A model generated the notes under the pieces. That model was not told the DNA's origin. It did not search any database and saw only the letters and a program-made list of their open reading frames with translations. A DNA stretch of 23,605 nt from CAYVTV01 sp964526475. GTDB taxonomy: Bacteria > Bacteroidota > Bacteroidia > Bacteroidales > GCA-2748055. Positions 1 through 8,593 of this stretch are shown here, one piece after another. Location of the stretch: contig CAZGKF010000049.1 of the NCBI GenBank assembly GCA_964526475.1, positions 1 through 23,605 on the forward strand, in the 5' to 3' direction. The translations under genes and the position numbers were made by a program. How positions within the stretch are numbered: the first letter of the stretch is position 1; each line of letters starts with the position of its first letter.

Positions 1-98
1 CCTTAAAGATTCTTTTTTATTTTTTAACAAGTTGAGCATCTGCGAAACTTTAATTTATAATAATATTAAATTATAGAATTAGATAATAGTTTTAAAGT

Positions 99-3029
99 TT
101 AAGGTCCTATTCTTATAGCATTTATATATGAAGCATTATTGCCCTCCCCGTTATTAACGGCAGCAGCTCGCATAACATAATTATTCTGGGTCCCATTCGC
201 ATCAATACTAATTGTTGCTGTAGATAAAAGTGTTACAATACCACTTAGTGATATTGAAGTTGATAAAGGATCTTCCCGTGTATATGATTCTGATGAAGAA
301 ATGGTTGATGATCCATTATAAAGTCTTGCGGTGGTGTTACCTGCTGAACCATTTGGGTTGGTAATTGTGATAGTACCAGTAATAAACCATGTACCTGCAT
401 CGAGACTTATTGAAGGTCCTGTATTCCATGAATTTGCAGGAGACATAGTAATATCGGAACTTAAACTTGAACTTGAATTTGATAAGGCCCCTGTGGTGAA
501 ATTAGTGCCATCTGAAACAATAATACTACCTTGATTACCAGCAGTTTCCGGGTAACTTGCTGTGGAGGCAACAAAATCAGTTCCGTCACCAATCATAATT
601 TTCCCGGATGTAGCTGTATTTGGGAACGTATATGTCGACCATACAGGTGCTCCAGATCCTGTGCTACTTAACACCTGGCCGGAAGATCCTGCTGCTGTTA
701 CAGCTGCAGCACTTGTGGATGCGCCGTAAAGGATGCCACCGGCTATAAGTTCAGCTGACTGACCTGTTCCCCCTTTTGAAACCGGTAATGTTCCTGTAAC
801 CTTTGTCCCGGGGAGATCAATTGCATTATCTAAGATTTTATCCGCAGTCACCGCATTGGTTGCCAACATCCCATTCGTTACCCTGCCTGCTCCTATCGTT
901 GTAACTCCCAAATTGTTAATCGTCACATCCCCGCTCATCGTAACCGAACTTGCAATGTTGGAGGCGTCACCTACAAGAATGTCCCCATCTGTTAATGTCG
1001 TTGTTTGCCTTGAATCCAACTGATCCTGTATATTGTCCGTTAAGCCATCCAGATACTGAAACTCCGCATTACTCACCGTACCATCTGCCAACTTCGATGC
1101 ATCTATTTGGGCATTGGCATTAATGTCCGAATTCAAAACTGTACCATCAGCTATTTTATCGGTGGTAACAGCATCTCCTGCCAGCATGCCGTTAATTACT
1201 TTTGATGATCCGATAGCCGTAACTCCAGCGTTATCAATGGTAACATCTCCTGTTATCGTAACCTCCTGAGATGTATTTGCTCCATCTCCCAAATATATCT
1301 TTCCATCTGCAAGTGTATTTATTCCAGTTATCTGCGTTCCCAGATTATCCAGCTGGGTTTGGGCATTGCCAGTTAAGCTGTTGATAAACTGAAACTTCGC
1401 ATTACTCACCGTACCATCTGCCAACTTCGATGCGTCTATTTGGGCATTGGCATTAATGTCCGAATTCAAAACTGTACCATCAGCAATTTTATCGGTGGTA
1501 ACAGCATCTCCTGCCAGCATGCCGTTAATTACTTTTGATGATCCGATAGCCGTAACTCCAGCGTTATCAATGGTAACATCTCCTGTTATCGTAACCTCCT
1601 GAGATGTATTTGCTCCATCTCCCAAATATATCTTTCCATCTGCAAGTGTATTTATTCCAGTTATCTGCGTTCCCAGATTATCCAGCTGGGTTTGGGCATT
1701 GCCAGTTAAGCTGTTGATAAACTGAAACTTCGCATTACTCACCGTACCATCTGCCAACTTCGATGCGTCTATTTGGGCATTGGCATTAATGTCCGAATTC
1801 AAAACTGTACCATCAGCAATTTTATCGGTGGTAACAGCATCTCCTGCCAACATGCCGTTAATTACTTTTGATGATCCGATAGTCGTAACTCCAGTGTTAT
1901 CAATGGTAACATCCCCACTCATATCTACATAAGAAGGAACTCCTGTTAACGATCCCACGATCACCTGTGCATCAGATCCTGAAGCCAGTTTTGATAAAGC
2001 TATAGCAGCAATGTTGCTTATATCTGCATTGACTATTGTGCCATCCAGTATTTTAGTTGAAGTAACAGAACCCTCCGACAGATCTTCATTTACTATTAGG
2101 CTGCTCGACAACACCCCCGAAGCATCATTATGTATTATACCCGGAGTGTTAAATGCCGGCAATCTTACAGTATTTAACGGGTTACCAATAACTATATTCC
2201 CGGTGGAGGCCCCGGTATTAATATTAGTTCCAAAATTGGAATTATTGTTCAGGCTTATTATCCCTCCGGATATTGTTGCCCCTTCAGCACCAGTAATAAG
2301 TCCTGCCGAAGTTAAGGTACCTGATCCGGTTGTTGAAATATTACCGCTTGTAGTTATTCCATCACCTGCGTTGGTGGGTGAAAGAGTTCCCCCAATACTT
2401 CGGTTCCAGTACCCGATTGTCCCTGATGAAGGGGGTGTAGAGGTTAATGCGCTTGTTCCGCTGGTATAAACACCTGCGTCCGCACTCAGTCCACTAAGAG
2501 TTAGTCCCAGGAATGTGGGTGCGGCTCCGCTGTGAATATCCTGGGGTGCTAAAAGAGTAATGCTGCCCGGGGCGTAATTAACAAGAATCTGATTGGGAGT
2601 TCCATTTATAGTCTTGTATTCATTTGCAGTTCCTGCGGCATTCATACCTAATAGCTGGTCACCTGTCCCCAAATCTCCGGAAGCAATTGCTTTCCAGCCA
2701 CTTTCATAATACCAGAACGACTTTGTGTTGATATCATAAACCATTAACCCCTGTGCAGGTGATACAATTGCCGCTATTTCAGTAGTTGTCATCCGCGGCA
2801 CCAATAATCCTCTTTCCGTAGATCTCAATTCCAGAATAGCTGAAGACTCCGGAATAATAGATACCTCACTTATCCCGACGCCCTGGGAATACAATTTTGA
2901 ACTACCCAGAAGACTAAAGATAATGATAAAAAATAATACAGTCCCGGAAAGCGGGATACCCGAAAATTTCAGGGTCTGCTGTTTATTTCCAAAAAGAAAT
3001 GCCGATGATAAATTTCGCACCGTTTTCAT
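99..3029 (-). CDS. Secreted repeat-rich surface or fibre-like protein
   Basis: The 976-residue product has an N-terminal region with a hydrophobic stretch (about residues 28-45) ending in KLYSQ, which looks like a signal peptide cut near residue 49. Residues 50-115 match a module common at the start of Bacteroidota surface proteins (SAILELRSTERGLLVPRMTT, then a GLMVYD and FWYYESGW stretch). Three near-identical to diverged repeats of about 111 residues start at 370, 481 and 592, and a weaker fourth starts at 698. Each opens with SGDVTI or TGDVTI and contains a KIADGT-like stretch. VSKGGTGQS at 750, typical of phage tail-fibre-like proteins, precedes a Ser/Thr/Gly-rich C-terminal part ending in SYINAIRIG, which resembles a jelly-roll head domain. 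No T9SS C-terminal sorting domain is visible. A role as an extracellular adhesin or fibre is inferred; the binding partner is unknown. The ATG at 3029 is supported by a strong Shine-Dalgarno. No enzyme motif was seen. Confidence 0.75.
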   Translation of the reverse strand: MKTVRNLSSAFLFGNKQQTLKFSGIPLSGTVLFFIIIFSLLGSSKLYSQGVGISEVSIIPESSAILELRSTERGLLVPRMTTTEIAAIVSPAQGLMVYDINTKSFWYYESGWKAIASGDLGTGDQLLGMNAAGTANEYKTINGTPNQILVNYAPGSITLLAPQDIHSGAAPTFLGLTLSGLSADAGVYTSGTSALTSTPPSSGTIGYWNRSIGGTLSPTNAGDGITTSGNISTTGSGTLTSAGLITGAEGATISGGIISLNNNSNFGTNINTGASTGNIVIGNPLNTVRLPAFNTPGIIHNDASGVLSSSLIVNEDLSEGSVTSTKILDGTIVNADISNIAAIALSKLASGSDAQVIVGSLTGVPSYVDMSGDVTIDNTGVTTIGSSKVINGMLAGDAVTTDKIADGTVLNSDINANAQIDASKLADGTVSNAKFQFINSLTGNAQTQLDNLGTQITGINTLADGKIYLGDGANTSQEVTITGDVTIDNAGVTAIGSSKVINGMLAGDAVTTDKIADGTVLNSDINANAQIDASKLADGTVSNAKFQFINSLTGNAQTQLDNLGTQITGINTLADGKIYLGDGANTSQEVTITGDVTIDNAGVTAIGSSKVINGMLAGDAVTTDKIADGTVLNSDINANAQIDASKLADGTVSNAEFQYLDGLTDNIQDQLDSRQTTTLTDGDILVGDASNIASSVTMSGDVTINNLGVTTIGAGRVTNGMLATNAVTADKILDNAIDLPGTKVTGTLPVSKGGTGQSAELIAGGILYGASTSAAAVTAAGSSGQVLSSTGSGAPVWSTYTFPNTATSGKIMIGDGTDFVASTASYPETAGNQGSIIVSDGTNFTTGALSNSSSSLSSDITMSPANSWNTGPSISLDAGTWFITGTITITNPNGSAGNTTARLYNGSSTISSSESYTREDPLSTSISLSGIVTLLSTATISIDANGTQNNYVMRAAAVNNGEGNNASYINAIRIGP
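1055..1922 (-). repeat. 333-bp in-frame tandem repeat, about 2.6 copies
   Basis: The same sequence recurs with an exact 333-base period: for example ACTCACCGTACCATCTGCCA starts at 1071, 1404 and 1737. The copies differ at only a few bases. The period is 111 codons, so copy-number change would keep the reading frame of the surface protein. The copy nearest the protein's N terminus (1590-1922) and the next one (1257-1589) are complete. The third is near-identical only down to about 1055, after which it diverges. Confidence 0.92.
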
Positions 3030-3380
3030 AGTAACCTCCTTGTATTGTATTTGATTTTAATTATTTGCATGATTAATTATACCCATATACCAATCCCCTG
3101 TCACCCCGTCTTTAAACAGAATAACAATCCCTTATGACATATCTCCTGAAAAGAAACATCAATTTACATGGTAAGATTTAAACCAATAAAAATCCTCCTC
3201 TATTTCATCAGCTAAACTAATAAATATCAGACTAAAAACAGAGGCCGATGGTTGCACTTAAATGTTAAGCCTAAAATTAGAAAAAGATTAATTAATATTA
3301 AGGTTATACGTAAATCATTACCAAAGGTTTATTGAACAGAGTGCTTTTAATTTAATGAAAAAGTACTATTCTAAACCTTC
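3030..3380. other. Intergenic region between recO and the surface-protein gene
   Basis: These 351 AT-rich bases form the leader side of the surface-protein gene and the downstream side of recO. Apart from the Shine-Dalgarno at 3035-3041 I see no gene, no TAnnTTTG-type promoter on the minus strand and no convincing terminator. A weak inverted repeat (3341-3348 with 3359-3366) has a mismatch on the transcribed strand and no U-tract. The promoter of the surface-protein gene therefore remains unidentified and could belong to an alternative sigma factor. Confidence 0.6.
3035..3041 (-). promoter_or_regulatory. Strong Shine-Dalgarno of the surface-protein gene
   Basis: On the minus strand AAGGAGG lies 5 bases before the ATG at 3029. 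It is a full anti-SD complement. No other start in the window has anything comparable; the rest have A/T-rich leaders, as is usual in Bacteroidota. Confidence 0.8.
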
Positions 3381-4103
3381 TCAACCAAAAACTTCCTTCA
3401 ACACCTGATACGATTTTAGCTTTTCAAATCCCTCAATATGAATAGCATAGAACCTGATGAGTCGTTCCAAAATAAGATGGCGATCGGTATGATTCATTTT
3501 CAGCCGTGAAAGATTTGGGTATCCGGCACTCAGAAGATATTGCAGGAACCTTGTCTCAAATGGTTCCAGGAAATCAGGATGATCGGGTATAACAGACTGG
3601 TAATTACCTTCCTTCATGTCGAAATATGAAACCTGACTGTTTTCTCTATGTGAAGGTAAAATACCAAGGTATCGCATCAGCTTTACCATGAAAAAAATGT
3701 GAAAATTCGATGTCCCTTCACTTGCAAGATCAAAATACTCGATTGAATTAATCAGAAAACCAAACAACTCCGTATTCCTTGTTTCCTCCTTTAATGTTTT
3801 ATATAATACCTCTGCAAGGAAAATTACCTGAGAGCTCTTCATGATATTATATGGAAAAGAAAATGTTCTGAAAAGAGTCATTTCCCTTACAATATTAAGA
3901 TCCCGTGATTCCTTATAATACGCTTCAATATCAACAATAAAAAGAGGTTGAAGAAAATTGGATTTCATCTTTGATTTTACCGATCTTATACCTTTGAAAA
4001 TAAATGATTGCCTCCCGCGGTTTCCTGTATAAATATGCGCTATTATACTGGATTCACCATATTTAAAGTGATGAAGTACTATGCCTCGCGACTTTTCAAG
4101 CAT
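3381..4103 (-). CDS. recO: DNA repair protein RecO
   Basis: RecO mediates loading of RecA onto SSB-coated single-stranded DNA in the RecFOR recombinational-repair pathway and anneals complementary strands. The 240-residue product has the family's usual length and layout. An N-terminal OB-fold region begins EKSRGIVLHHFKYGESSIIA, continues through a basic GRQSFIFKGIRSVKSKMK stretch, and is followed by a helical C-terminal domain of about 160 residues. No Cys4 zinc motif is present, so it belongs with the zinc-less forms. The ATG at 4103 is the only sensible start; its leader has no Shine-Dalgarno. It lies about 108 bases downstream of porZ on the same strand, but the hairpin between them suggests largely separate transcripts. 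A recO-porZ neighbourhood is, from memory, common in this phylum. Confidence 0.9.
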   Translation of the reverse strand: MLEKSRGIVLHHFKYGESSIIAHIYTGNRGRQSFIFKGIRSVKSKMKSNFLQPLFIVDIEAYYKESRDLNIVREMTLFRTFSFPYNIMKSSQVIFLAEVLYKTLKEETRNTELFGFLINSIEYFDLASEGTSNFHIFFMVKLMRYLGILPSHRENSQVSYFDMKEGNYQSVIPDHPDFLEPFETRFLQYLLSAGYPNLSRLKMNHTDRHLILERLIRFYAIHIEGFEKLKSYQVLKEVFG

Positions 4104-4140
4104 TATTAATATTCTTTAATTATTCGGTAAAATCAGATAC

Positions 4141-4177
4141 AGGGGATAAAATAATAATAAACCGCTTGTGCGGTTTA
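4141..4177 (-). terminator. Probable intrinsic terminator of porZ
   Basis: TAAACCGC (4158-4165) and GCGGTTTA (4170-4177) form a perfect 8-bp stem with the 4-base loop TTGT. Read on the minus strand, the stem is followed by a T-rich run (complement of 4146-4157, TTATTATTATTT). It lies 34 bases after the porZ stop and 54 bases before the recO start. Read-through into recO is possible, as no clear recO promoter was found. Confidence 0.7.
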
Positions 4178-4211
4178 ATATTGATTACATAGAATGATGG
4201 CTGGCCAAGAG

Positions 4212-6506
4212 TCAGTTAATAAATAACAGTTTTGTAACTACACTTAATGTACCTTCGCTATCTGAACAAAAAACGAGATACACTCCCGTTTTAACCCTTT
4301 CTCCCCTGAAATTACTGCCATTCCATATTGCCTGTCCACCCAGTGAAATAGTTTCATAAACAATATTTCCGCTTATATCCGTTATCTTAACAATAGTTTC
4401 TGCAACAAGCCCGGTTATAACAATATCTCCATAAAAATCTTCCCTCACAGGATTCGGATATACATAAACATCATTGAAAATCTCATTTGGTGCAATGGCA
4501 TCTCCCTTATAAGAAATGATTCCCTTATCAGTTCCGATAAAAACCTCTCCTGATTTTTCATTTATAGCGATATCAACAATTGAATTCGATAAAATGGGAC
4601 TGTTTGCGGTATTGAAACTATGTATTTCCTCCAGGCCATCATGCGAAACCAGGAACAATCCGGCATTTTTAGTGCCAAGCCATTTTCTGTTGGCCCCGTC
4701 TACAGCTATTGCTGTAACAATTTCTTCTCCCAGCAAAGGATCCGCATAACCGCTGTCGTCTTTTCGTGGAATAAGTATTTGTTGTCCGTAAAATAAATTA
4801 TCACCAAAGACCCGTTCCGGGCTGTAAAAAACAATAATCCCTTTATTGGAGCCCAGCCATATATTCCCATTCCTGTCTTCAGCTATCGAATGAATATCAT
4901 TTGTTATAATTGAGCTGTTATTATCAACTACGCTAAGTTTCCTGTATTTATCATCTAAAAAGTTATCAGGTGTATTATTATCATCCAGAACAAATAGGCC
5001 ATGACCTCCGGGAAGGATTATCCATTTATGGTTCTGACGGGTAATAATAATACGTCCAAGATTAGGGGCATTTACTTGCGACCCCACAGAAAAACCTGTC
5101 CATTCGCCATTTTTTGTGAAAACCGATACCGGTTGAGCTACTCCCGAATTTGTCAACCATAAGTTATTATTATTATCGAAAGCAATTCCTCCTATCCGGA
5201 TAAAATTATCACCGGGAATTATTGATTGCAGGGAACTATTCTCTTCTCCATAAATATTCACAAGTTCGTTACCAATAAATTCCAGAAGACCGTAACCCCA
5301 ACTTGCAGCAAAATAATGTTCAGGGTTTGAGGGATCTATTGCTACCCGGTATAAGTCCTTGACTTCCATACTAAACCAATTTGACCAGCTGTTATTATGT
5401 AAGCGGAATAATTCAGCATTACGAAACAGATTCCCCATACCTGAAGAAGCTCCTCCTCCAACTGCTATAATATTATTTCCCTTTATCTCAATGTCAGAAA
5501 CATTAGCACTTATTGGCCCTTCAGGTGAGAGCTGTAAAAAATGGTTATCAACTGAATACCGGAGAAGTCCTTTGTTTTTATCTGCAATCCATAAATTCCC
5601 GTTAATATCCAGATCAGCATACTGAGGAGAGTCTGCAACTACATGCCGGATCTCATTTTCATGAATGTCGTATATATCAACCCGTTTTTCACTGGTAATT
5701 ATCAAATATTCTCCTGCATTATTTAACTGCAGGCATTTTTCTTCACTGAAGTTATTGTATTCCTCCCAGGCTGTTCCATTCAAATAATATACAACATCGT
5801 TATTCCCGGGGCTTCCCTTTTTGTTTACAAATATTGTGTTGTTCCACATGGTTATTGTGTTGAAAACTCCCGTGTATCCGGGGATTTCATTAATTCTTTC
5901 CCAATAATTATAGTCCACAAGATTTGGGGAATCCAGAAAAGCTTTATAAATACCTTCATCAGTAGCTGCATACACATAATTATTCATGAAAGCGGTTTCA
6001 TGAATTTTAATTCTTTTCCCATTTTCTCCAATAATGTATGTTTCAATAAATTCATTTTTCATCAGATCAAGAACTACTATACCAAATCCTGTAGATAAGT
6101 ATGCGCGGTCGTTTTCAAATGAAATGTTATAAATACTTTTATCCCCGGGAATTTGCTTACGCTCTATATCAGGCAAATTTGTAATTACATTATTTTTTAT
6201 GATATCTATATTTGATGTAATGTATGTAATTACCAGGGCATTATGACTTGAAGAAAAACGTATGGCTGATATTTCTGTATCAGAAAGGCCATCTTCCCTT
6301 GAAATTTTATTAATGGAATTATCTCTTGTATTATAATAGAATAGTCCTCCTGAAGTGGCGCAATACACTCTGTCTTCTGCAATAGCAAGTTTTGAGGCCT
6401 GGGTATAGGGCAGATAACTTTTCCATCTGTCTGAAGCTGATTGAGGAAATGCTGATGAATAAAATGTCAGAAGAAGAAGGATAGCAACGAAAATTTTCCT
6501 AAACAT
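4212..6506 (-). CDS. porZ: PorZ-like type IX secretion surface protein
   Basis: The 764-residue product starts with a signal peptide (FVAILLLLTFYSSAFPQS, cut near residue 22). It then shows many short beta-propeller repeats of the two-component-regulator type (for example VYCATSGGLFYYN, VYAATDEGIYKA, IWLGSNKGIIVF, VFIGTDKGIISY), enough for two propellers. The last 90 residues form a T9SS type A sorting-like domain (YVYPNPV, VKITDISGNIVYE, then RVKTGVYLVF). This order, signal peptide, two propellers and a C-terminal domain, and a length close to the roughly 776 residues of Porphyromonas PorZ, fit PorZ. PorZ is a component of the outer-membrane attachment complex that helps supply anionic lipopolysaccharide to the PorU sortase. 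The alternative is a generic propeller protein exported by the T9SS. The neighbour recO supports PorZ. The leader has no Shine-Dalgarno; a one-mismatch -7 box (AATATTTG, minus strand, 6538-6545) may serve it. Confidence 0.82.
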   Translation of the reverse strand: MFRKIFVAILLLLTFYSSAFPQSASDRWKSYLPYTQASKLAIAEDRVYCATSGGLFYYNTRDNSINKISREDGLSDTEISAIRFSSSHNALVITYITSNIDIIKNNVITNLPDIERKQIPGDKSIYNISFENDRAYLSTGFGIVVLDLMKNEFIETYIIGENGKRIKIHETAFMNNYVYAATDEGIYKAFLDSPNLVDYNYWERINEIPGYTGVFNTITMWNNTIFVNKKGSPGNNDVVYYLNGTAWEEYNNFSEEKCLQLNNAGEYLIITSEKRVDIYDIHENEIRHVVADSPQYADLDINGNLWIADKNKGLLRYSVDNHFLQLSPEGPISANVSDIEIKGNNIIAVGGGASSGMGNLFRNAELFRLHNNSWSNWFSMEVKDLYRVAIDPSNPEHYFAASWGYGLLEFIGNELVNIYGEENSSLQSIIPGDNFIRIGGIAFDNNNNLWLTNSGVAQPVSVFTKNGEWTGFSVGSQVNAPNLGRIIITRQNHKWIILPGGHGLFVLDDNNTPDNFLDDKYRKLSVVDNNSSIITNDIHSIAEDRNGNIWLGSNKGIIVFYSPERVFGDNLFYGQQILIPRKDDSGYADPLLGEEIVTAIAVDGANRKWLGTKNAGLFLVSHDGLEEIHSFNTANSPILSNSIVDIAINEKSGEVFIGTDKGIISYKGDAIAPNEIFNDVYVYPNPVREDFYGDIVITGLVAETIVKITDISGNIVYETISLGGQAIWNGSNFRGERVKTGVYLVFCSDSEGTLSVVTKLLFIN

Positions 6507-6605
6507 TATTTTTTCTCAATTATACGTAAGATTGCAACAAATATTACAATTTATATCATTTAATTATCAAAACCACGGCTTCTTTTCCTGTAAGATGTTT
6601 TTTTC

Positions 6606-6613
6606 TATCTTTG
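6606..6613 (+). promoter_or_regulatory. -7 box of the dxs promoter
   Basis: TATCTTTG matches the Bacteroidota -7 consensus TAnnTTTG exactly; the -33 side (around 6583-6586, TTTT) is weak. Transcription would begin near 6620, giving a leader of about 23 bases before the ATG at 6643. This argues against the in-frame ATG at 6532, which would lie upstream of the transcript start. Confidence 0.6.
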
Positions 6614-6642
6614 TTCCTAATATTCCCTGTGATAATTATAAT

Positions 6643-8583
6643 ATGGAACAGGAAACAAATTATCCTTTACTTTATAATATTAACGATCCTGATGATCTTA
6701 AAAAGCTTGGGATTGACGATCTGGTTCCTTTAAGTAAAGAACTGAGAAGTTTTATCATTGATGTTGTATCATCTAATCCCGGACATTTTGGTGCCAGCCT
6801 CGGAGTCATTGAGCTTACCCTTGCTCTTCATTATGTTTTTAATGCTCCCTATGATAAAATTATCTGGGATGTTGGGCACCAGGCATACGGACATAAAATT
6901 ATTACCGGACGCCGTGACAAATTTACCACAAACCGAAAATACAAAGGAATAAGTGGCTTTCCAAAATTATCTGAAAGTGCATACGATGCATTTGGGGTAG
7001 GTCATGCTTCCACTTCTATCTCTGCAGGATTGGGTATAGCTGTTGCGTCGAAATTTTTACAGGAGCAGGACCGTCAGGTAGTTGCCGTAATAGGTGATGG
7101 ATCACTCACAGGAGGGCTTGCATATGAAGGTTTAAATAATGCAGGTATAGAAAATACAAACTTGCTTGTAATCCTTAACGACAATAATATTTCCATTGAT
7201 CCTAATGTAGGAGCAATGAAAGATTATCTTCTTGATATTACCACATCAAGAACTTACAACAAGGTAAAAAATGAAATATGGAATTTGCTTGGTCATCTCA
7301 ATAAACTGGCTCCCGAAGCAAGATCTTATATCCAGCAGGTTGAAAATGCAATGAAATCAATTCTTCTTAAGCAAAGCAATTTGTTTGAAGCTTTAAATTT
7401 CCGGTATTTTGGTCCTGTTGACGGGCATGACGTTGTACATCTGGTAAAAGTCCTGAATGACCTGAAAAACATTCCGGGGCCTAAGCTGTTGCATTGCATA
7501 ACTGTTAAAGGTAAAGGGTTTAAGCAGGCTGAACTTAATCAGACCACTTTCCACTCACCGGGAAGGTTTAACAAACTGACCGGGGAGATATTGTCTGATC
7601 AGTCCGACACCTCTCTGGCTCCGCGTTTTCAGGATGTTTTTGGAGAAACACTTCTTGAACTTGCTGAGCAAAATAACAGGATTATTGGTATAACTCCTGC
7701 AATGCCAACTGGTTGTTCCTTAAAGATCATGATGGAAAAACTGCCTGAACGCACTTTTGACGTTGGAATTGCTGAACAGCATGCTGTTACTTTTTCTGCA
7801 GGACTTGCTGTTCAGGGGATGTTACCTTTTTGCAACATATATTCCAGCTTTATTCAACGCGCCTATGATCAGGTGATACATGATGTAGCCATTCAAAATC
7901 TAAATGTCGTTTTTTGTCTGGATCGCGCAGGTCTGGTAGGCGATGACGGAGCTACCCACAATGGGGTTTTCGACCTTGCATTTATGAGATCTGTACCAAA
8001 TATGACCGTTGCAGCTCCCATGGATGAAAGGGAGCTGAGAAATATGATGTACACGGCTCAGTTAAAAGATCAGGGACCTTTTAGTATCAGATACCCAAGA
8101 GGCAGAGGGATAAATGCCAACTGGAAAAATGATTTTGAAGAAATCCCCGTAGGTAAAGGCCGCTGTCTTAAAGAAGGTAAGGATATTGCCATTCTCACCA
8201 TTGGTTATGCAGGAATTTTGGTTGCCGAAGCACTAAATCTTATTAAAAACTTTGGTATCAGTGCTGCACATTATGATTTGAGATTTGTTAAACCCCTTGA
8301 TGAAAAATTGCTGAATGAAATTTTTAATCGTTTCGAACTTGTTTTAACTGTTGAAGACGGGGTTCTTCAGGGCGGATTCGGAAGTGCTGTACTGGAATTT
8401 ATGTGTGATGGAGAATACCGTTCTATAATAAAACGACTCGGGATACATGATAAATTCATTGAACATGGAAGCCGTAAGGAACAATTATGTGAATGTGCTT
8501 ACGATCCTGAATCAATTGCTCTGACAATCAAGGAAATGATAGGGAATAAAATTCTCGGGAATCTTCAGTCAGTTAACAAATAG
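6643..8583 (+). CDS. dxs: 1-deoxy-D-xylulose-5-phosphate synthase
   Basis: DXS condenses pyruvate and glyceraldehyde 3-phosphate to 1-deoxy-D-xylulose 5-phosphate, using thiamine diphosphate and Mg2+. This is the first step of the MEP isoprenoid pathway and also feeds thiamine and pyridoxal synthesis. The 646-residue product is of normal length. Visible motifs are GHQAYGHKI with His79, the ThDP/metal motif GDGSLTGG (151-158) followed by NNAG, FGPVDGHD, CITVKGKGF, IAEQHAVTF with the catalytic Glu378, and DRAGLVGDDGATHNGVFDLA in the pyrimidine-binding domain. The C-terminal transketolase domain is complete. The reading frame stays open upstream to an ATG at 6532, but the extra 37 residues are not like DXS, and the -7 box at 6606 favours 6643. 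It is divergent from porZ and ends 10 bases from the convergent frr stop, with no room for a terminator. Confidence 0.95.
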   Translation: MEQETNYPLLYNINDPDDLKKLGIDDLVPLSKELRSFIIDVVSSNPGHFGASLGVIELTLALHYVFNAPYDKIIWDVGHQAYGHKIITGRRDKFTTNRKYKGISGFPKLSESAYDAFGVGHASTSISAGLGIAVASKFLQEQDRQVVAVIGDGSLTGGLAYEGLNNAGIENTNLLVILNDNNISIDPNVGAMKDYLLDITTSRTYNKVKNEIWNLLGHLNKLAPEARSYIQQVENAMKSILLKQSNLFEALNFRYFGPVDGHDVVHLVKVLNDLKNIPGPKLLHCITVKGKGFKQAELNQTTFHSPGRFNKLTGEILSDQSDTSLAPRFQDVFGETLLELAEQNNRIIGITPAMPTGCSLKIMMEKLPERTFDVGIAEQHAVTFSAGLAVQGMLPFCNIYSSFIQRAYDQVIHDVAIQNLNVVFCLDRAGLVGDDGATHNGVFDLAFMRSVPNMTVAAPMDERELRNMMYTAQLKDQGPFSIRYPRGRGINANWKNDFEEIPVGKGRCLKEGKDIAILTIGYAGILVAEALNLIKNFGISAAHYDLRFVKPLDEKLLNEIFNRFELVLTVEDGVLQGGFGSAVLEFMCDGEYRSIIKRLGIHDKFIEHGSRKEQLCECAYDPESIALTIKEMIGNKILGNLQSVNK

Positions 8584-8593
8584 AAATAAAATA

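Noticed and set aside
99..400. T9SS C-terminal sorting domain on the 976-residue surface protein
   Set aside because: The C terminus ends SYINAIRIGP, without the YPNP, GxxVY or final KxxxxK-type pattern seen at the end of PorZ.
2011..2469. 152-codon plus-strand ORF
   Set aside because: Antisense to the surface-protein gene, with Pro/Val-rich sequence expected from the reverse of its Gly/Asn/Thr codons; no promoter or Shine-Dalgarno.
3341..3366. Hairpin GTGCTTTT/AAAAGTAC as recO terminator
   Set aside because: One pair is G-T on the plus strand and becomes an A-C mismatch on the transcribed minus strand, and no U-tract follows.
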